Origin: DUPQ01 sp964563155 | GTDB lineage: Bacteria > Bacillota > Clostridia > DUPQ01 | NCBI GenBank assembly: GCA_964563155.1 | Contig: CAZLVL010000006.1 | Location: 62,001 to 126,000, forward strand | Direction of reading: 5' to 3' | DNA: 64,000 bases | Part shown: positions 61,511 to 64,000 of the stretch, piece by piece | Layout of the letters: the number at the start of each line of letters is the position of its first letter | How positions within the stretch are numbered: position 1 is the stretch's first letter | Made by a program: the position numbers and the translations under genes | The notes under the pieces: generated by a model | Told to the model about the DNA's origin: nothing | The model's database searches: none | The model's input: the letters and a program-made list of their open reading frames with translations, nothing else

Positions 61511-62369
61511 TTCGTTTTTCTGTTCTTTCAATTGACTCTCGAAAAGAATATATTTGATATTTACAATTACTACTCTTATTGTCAATAAAACTCTTATCAT
61601 ATATAAGTGAACCAAAAATTTTACGACATGTAGAGGAAATTATCATGCAAAATTTAATAAAGGGGTTAAACAACTTAACTAAAACTATTTTTTTCCCATG
61701 CTGCTCTGCAATAAGGTTTACCATTTCGGCTGTTCTAATATATTCATTGTTTTGTGGGAAAAATAGACCAGAACTTTGATCTTCAATCAATAATCTAATA
61801 AACTCTGAAAGATTATCAATATATATCATGCTTCTTTTGTTATCAATATTTGGAAATATGGATGTCTTTTTAGCAAAAGCTGCAAGTTTCTTATAATTCC
61901 CTTTGCAACCACTCCCATATACCATCGGGGGTCTAATTATTGAAACAATGAATGTTTCGTTCTCTAATTCCTTGATTAATTGTTCCGCTTGATACTTAGA
62001 TTTGCCATATGCAGTTTTGGGAGTTGGCTTTGTGTCTTTTGTTATAATACCTTTATCAAGACCATAAACATTCATTGTGCTTAAGAATACAAAGTGCTTT
62101 ACACCCTCTAATTTTGCTTTCTTAGCAGTTTCAAAAGCCAAATCTCTGTTGACTTTAAAATATAATTCTTTGTTTTTTTTTGTTTCTCTCACATGTGCTA
62201 TACCCGCAACATGGAGTACAGTTGCATAACCTGAAAAATCTTTGTTTTTCCATAGGACATTTTGCATATCGAGAGTATCTACAATATATTTATCGGGCTG
62301 TTGAATTAACCATTCTTCAAATGATATTCCTATATAGCTATTTGCTCCTGTTACCAAAATTCTTTTCAT
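61488..62369 (-). CDS. NAD-dependent SDR epimerase/reductase (WbpV/WreQ-like)
   Basis: The 293-residue SDR has LVTGANSYIGISFEEWL and the catalytic YGKSKYQAEQLIKEL (Y-x3-K) with the serine in FLSTMNVYG. Proteins of this sort next to an initiating sugar transferase reduce UDP-4-keto-QuiNAc to UDP-QuiNAc (or the FucNAc epimer). The WbpM-like dehydratase at 39.9 kb would supply the substrate. It overlaps the sugar-transferase stop by 4 bases (ATGA) and has a membrane-prone C-terminus. Confidence 0.78.
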   Translation of the reverse strand: MKRILVTGANSYIGISFEEWLIQQPDKYIVDTLDMQNVLWKNKDFSGYATVLHVAGIAHVRETKKNKELYFKVNRDLAFETAKKAKLEGVKHFVFLSTMNVYGLDKGIITKDTKPTPKTAYGKSKYQAEQLIKELENETFIVSIIRPPMVYGSGCKGNYKKLAAFAKKTSIFPNIDNKRSMIYIDNLSEFIRLLIEDQSSGLFFPQNNEYIRTAEMVNLIAEQHGKKIVLVKLFNPFIKFCMIISSTCRKIFGSLIYDKSFIDNKSSNCKYQIYSFRESIERTEKRIEKIKER

Positions 62370-62992
62370 TCTTTAACCTTTTTATTAGTATTTCTAATAT
62401 TAACCAATTCTCGATTTATATATTTATCCTCTCCAAATAATACAACACCTATTGTTCGAGCAATTATTTTGAAATCCATTCTCAAATTAAAGTTTTCAAT
62501 ATAGTATACATCAAGTTTATATCTTTCACTCAAAGGTAAGTAAATATTTCCACTCACTTGAGCTAGTCCAGTTATCCCTGGTTTCATATTAAGTCTCTTA
62601 ATAGTGTTATCATCATATTCGCCCAACGAAGCGATTCTCTCAGGGCGAGGACCAACTAGACTCATTTCACCTTTTAGAACATTCATTAACTGGGGAATTT
62701 CATCCAGTTTAGTTCTTCTTAGAAATTTTCCTACATATGTTATTCGTGGATCATCAACCATAACTTCCTGACCTTTAATCATTTTTTCTGACCCTAGTTT
62801 CATTGTTCTAAACTTATAAATGCTAAAAATTTTACTTAATTGACCAGGCCTTTTTTGAATAAAAAAAACAGGTCCTTTTGATGTGAGTTTTATTATAACC
62901 GCTATAATTATCCATAAAGGCAAAAAAACTATCAGTAGTGTTAATGAGAATATAATATCAAATAATCTTTTTACTATTTTACGCATTCTCAT
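62366..62992 (-). CDS. Initiating undecaprenyl-phosphate sugar phosphotransferase (PglC/WcaJ-C type)
   Basis: The 208-residue protein has one membrane helix (FLPLWIIIAVIIKLT) and the bacterial sugar transferase core: FIQKRPGQLSKIFSIYKFRT, then LRRTKLDEIPQLMNVLKGEM, SLVGPRPER and KPGITGLAQVSG. It loads the first sugar phosphate on undecaprenyl phosphate. The gene overlaps both neighbours by 4 bases, so the operon is tightly coupled. The first sugar is probably QuiNAc or FucNAc. Confidence 0.87.
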   Translation of the reverse strand: MRMRKIVKRLFDIIFSLTLLIVFLPLWIIIAVIIKLTSKGPVFFIQKRPGQLSKIFSIYKFRTMKLGSEKMIKGQEVMVDDPRITYVGKFLRRTKLDEIPQLMNVLKGEMSLVGPRPERIASLGEYDDNTIKRLNMKPGITGLAQVSGNIYLPLSERYKLDVYYIENFNLRMDFKIIARTIGVVLFGEDKYINRELVNIRNTNKKVKE

Positions 62993-63810
62993 TCTTCAAT
63001 TTCAAAGTTCACTGGAACTAAAAAACCATCTTTCAGTTGAAAAGCTCCTTGTTTCTTACTAGTTTGAGCCTCCCAGACTCTTACCGTTTTACTCCCTATC
63101 TTATAAAAAGCACCAGGATATGGATGGGTCACTGCTCTCACTAATCTATCTGCTTCTTTCATGCTCATTGTGGTTAACAGTTCACCATCTTCTGGTTTTC
63201 TTCCAAACCATTCAGAAGCCTTTGACTCATCTTGCTTTTTTAAAACAATTTTATTATTTATTATTCTCTCCCAATACTTTGTAATCAAATGCACATGCAT
63301 TTCATTAACCTTCTTGTACAATTCGGTTGCAGTTATTTTTTCATTAAGATATATAACATCTTGTCCTATAATATCTCCAGTATCTACACCTTCATCAAGC
63401 TTAAATATTGTAACACCTGTTCTTTTCAAACCTTTAATAATAGCCCATGGAATTGATGCTCTGCCTCTTCCTTCAGGTAATAGAGTAGGATGCATACCGA
63501 TACATCCCTTTATTGGAACATTTAAAACTTCCTTTTTTGCTATTTGAGACCATCCAATTATAAACAGCCAATCAATCTTATGATATTTCAGCTCTTTTAT
63601 AACTTCATTATCATTTATATTATTTATTTTTAAAATTGGGATTTCTTCTTTGGAAGCTATTTTCCCTAAATATACACGACCTGATTTTTCTTTTCCCCTC
63701 TCATCTTTTAATGTGATAAGTAGATCTAATTTACCTCCAATCCTGTATATTTCTTCAATACAACTTAAACCCAGTTGAACGCAAGTGGCAAACGCAACTC
63801 TACTACTCAT
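62989..63810 (-). CDS. Formyltransferase-family protein (methionyl-tRNA formyltransferase-like)
   Basis: The 273-residue protein has CIGMHPTLLPEGRGRASIPW and GVTIFKLDEGVDTGDIIG, with the catalytic His and Asp present, but Gly in place of the usual Asn of N-x-H. The C-terminal part (DRLVRAVTHPYPGAFYKIGS) resembles the Fmt C-terminal domain. It lies 2 bases after a PIG-L deacetylase gene, so it may formylate the amine that the deacetylase exposes. AGAGG precedes the ATG. Confidence 0.75.
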   Translation of the reverse strand: MSSRVAFATCVQLGLSCIEEIYRIGGKLDLLITLKDERGKEKSGRVYLGKIASKEEIPILKINNINDNEVIKELKYHKIDWLFIIGWSQIAKKEVLNVPIKGCIGMHPTLLPEGRGRASIPWAIIKGLKRTGVTIFKLDEGVDTGDIIGQDVIYLNEKITATELYKKVNEMHVHLITKYWERIINNKIVLKKQDESKASEWFGRKPEDGELLTTMSMKEADRLVRAVTHPYPGAFYKIGSKTVRVWEAQTSKKQGAFQLKDGFLVPVNFEIEE

Positions 63811-63812
63811 TT

Positions 63813-64000
63813 TTAAAAACCTCTTCTAAAAACACTTTCAAATGCCTCTGCATAAACCATTCCTGCTTGTGCACCTCTAAAGATAGCAAGAGCTTTTAGA
63901 GCCTCGCAACTTCTTGGATGAGGATATTTACGCATTACACCCTCGTACAGTGACAATGCTTCTATTTTCTTTGAAATACCCTCTTCCTCAATTTCTACAA
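63813..64000 (-). CDS. PIG-L family deacetylase, C-terminal part (cut by window)
   Basis: The minus frame is open from 64000 to a TAA at 63813 and reads LSLYEGVMRKYPHPRSCEAL, then KALAIFRGAQAGMVYAEAFE. The AEAFE end is typical of PIG-L/GlcNAc de-N-acetylases. The zinc motif lies outside the window. Its stop is 2 bases before the formyltransferase start. Confidence 0.7.
   Translation of the reverse strand, partial: VEIEEEGISKKIEALSLYEGVMRKYPHPRSCEALKALAIFRGAQAGMVYAEAFESVFRRGF

Noticed and set aside
1..64000. Prophage or intact insertion sequence
   Set aside because: No integrase, transposase, capsid, terminase or portal protein was found in any frame; only short repeats hint at lost elements.

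Overview
The window is AT-rich, low-GC DNA with Firmicutes-style AGGAGG ribosome-binding sites, short lipoprotein signal peptides and almost no outer-membrane machinery. This points to a Clostridia/Tissierellia-type anaerobe; the genus cannot be fixed from sequence alone. No rRNA, tRNA, CRISPR array or intact transposase was seen. Most genes are on the minus strand.

Region 1 (1-3.1 kb) starts with the tail of a protein that may be a glycoside hydrolase. It is followed by a transferred-looking AbiEi/AbiEii toxin-antitoxin operon with a long operator-like palindrome on its promoter. Behind it lie fragments of a DegT aminotransferase and another decayed ORF. Region 2 (3.2-18.3 kb) is housekeeping and cell-surface material: two lipoproteins (one with BspA-like leucine-rich repeats), a dipeptide epimerase / S15 peptidase / AONS-like aminotransferase operon, NUDIX, a MarR-controlled MacB-like ABC transporter, a BlaI/BlaR1-type pair and a FecR-domain membrane protein.

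Region 3 (18.3-39.1 kb) reads as a defence and selfish-gene island. It holds a RelE/ParE toxin-antitoxin pair, a protein with a HEPN motif, a protein with a PD-(D/E)XK-like motif, and two DUF4143 AAA ATPases surrounded by regularly spaced short repeats. It also holds an AAA ATPase with a decayed partner gene that may be an S8 peptidase, an HTH/membrane-protein pair, a Gabija-like OLD nuclease plus UvrD helicase followed by a dGTPase, and an SF1 helicase with a DUF2290-like partner. Gene decay is frequent: nonsense and frameshift remnants sit between intact modules.

Region 4 (39.9-64.0 kb) is one side of a surface polysaccharide locus. It encodes sugar-nucleotide enzymes: a WbpM/CapD-like 4,6-dehydratase, CapE-CapF-CapG for UDP-L-FucNAc, and a UDP-HexNAc 6-dehydrogenase with a DegT aminotransferase and a Gfo/Idh/MocA oxidoreductase resembling WbpA-E-B. 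It also has a fused nucleotidyltransferase/GHMP kinase, two formyltransferases, the end of a PIG-L deacetylase, an initiating sugar transferase, an SDR reductase, three glycosyltransferases and a Wzy-like polymerase. Together these suggest a repeat unit that starts with QuiNAc or FucNAc, contains L-FucNAc and may contain an N-formylated amino sugar or uronic acid. No flippase is in the window, so the locus continues beyond 64 kb.

The best candidates for undescribed biology are the phased motif arrays around the two DUF4143 ATPases and the coupling of a dGTPase to a Gabija-like system.
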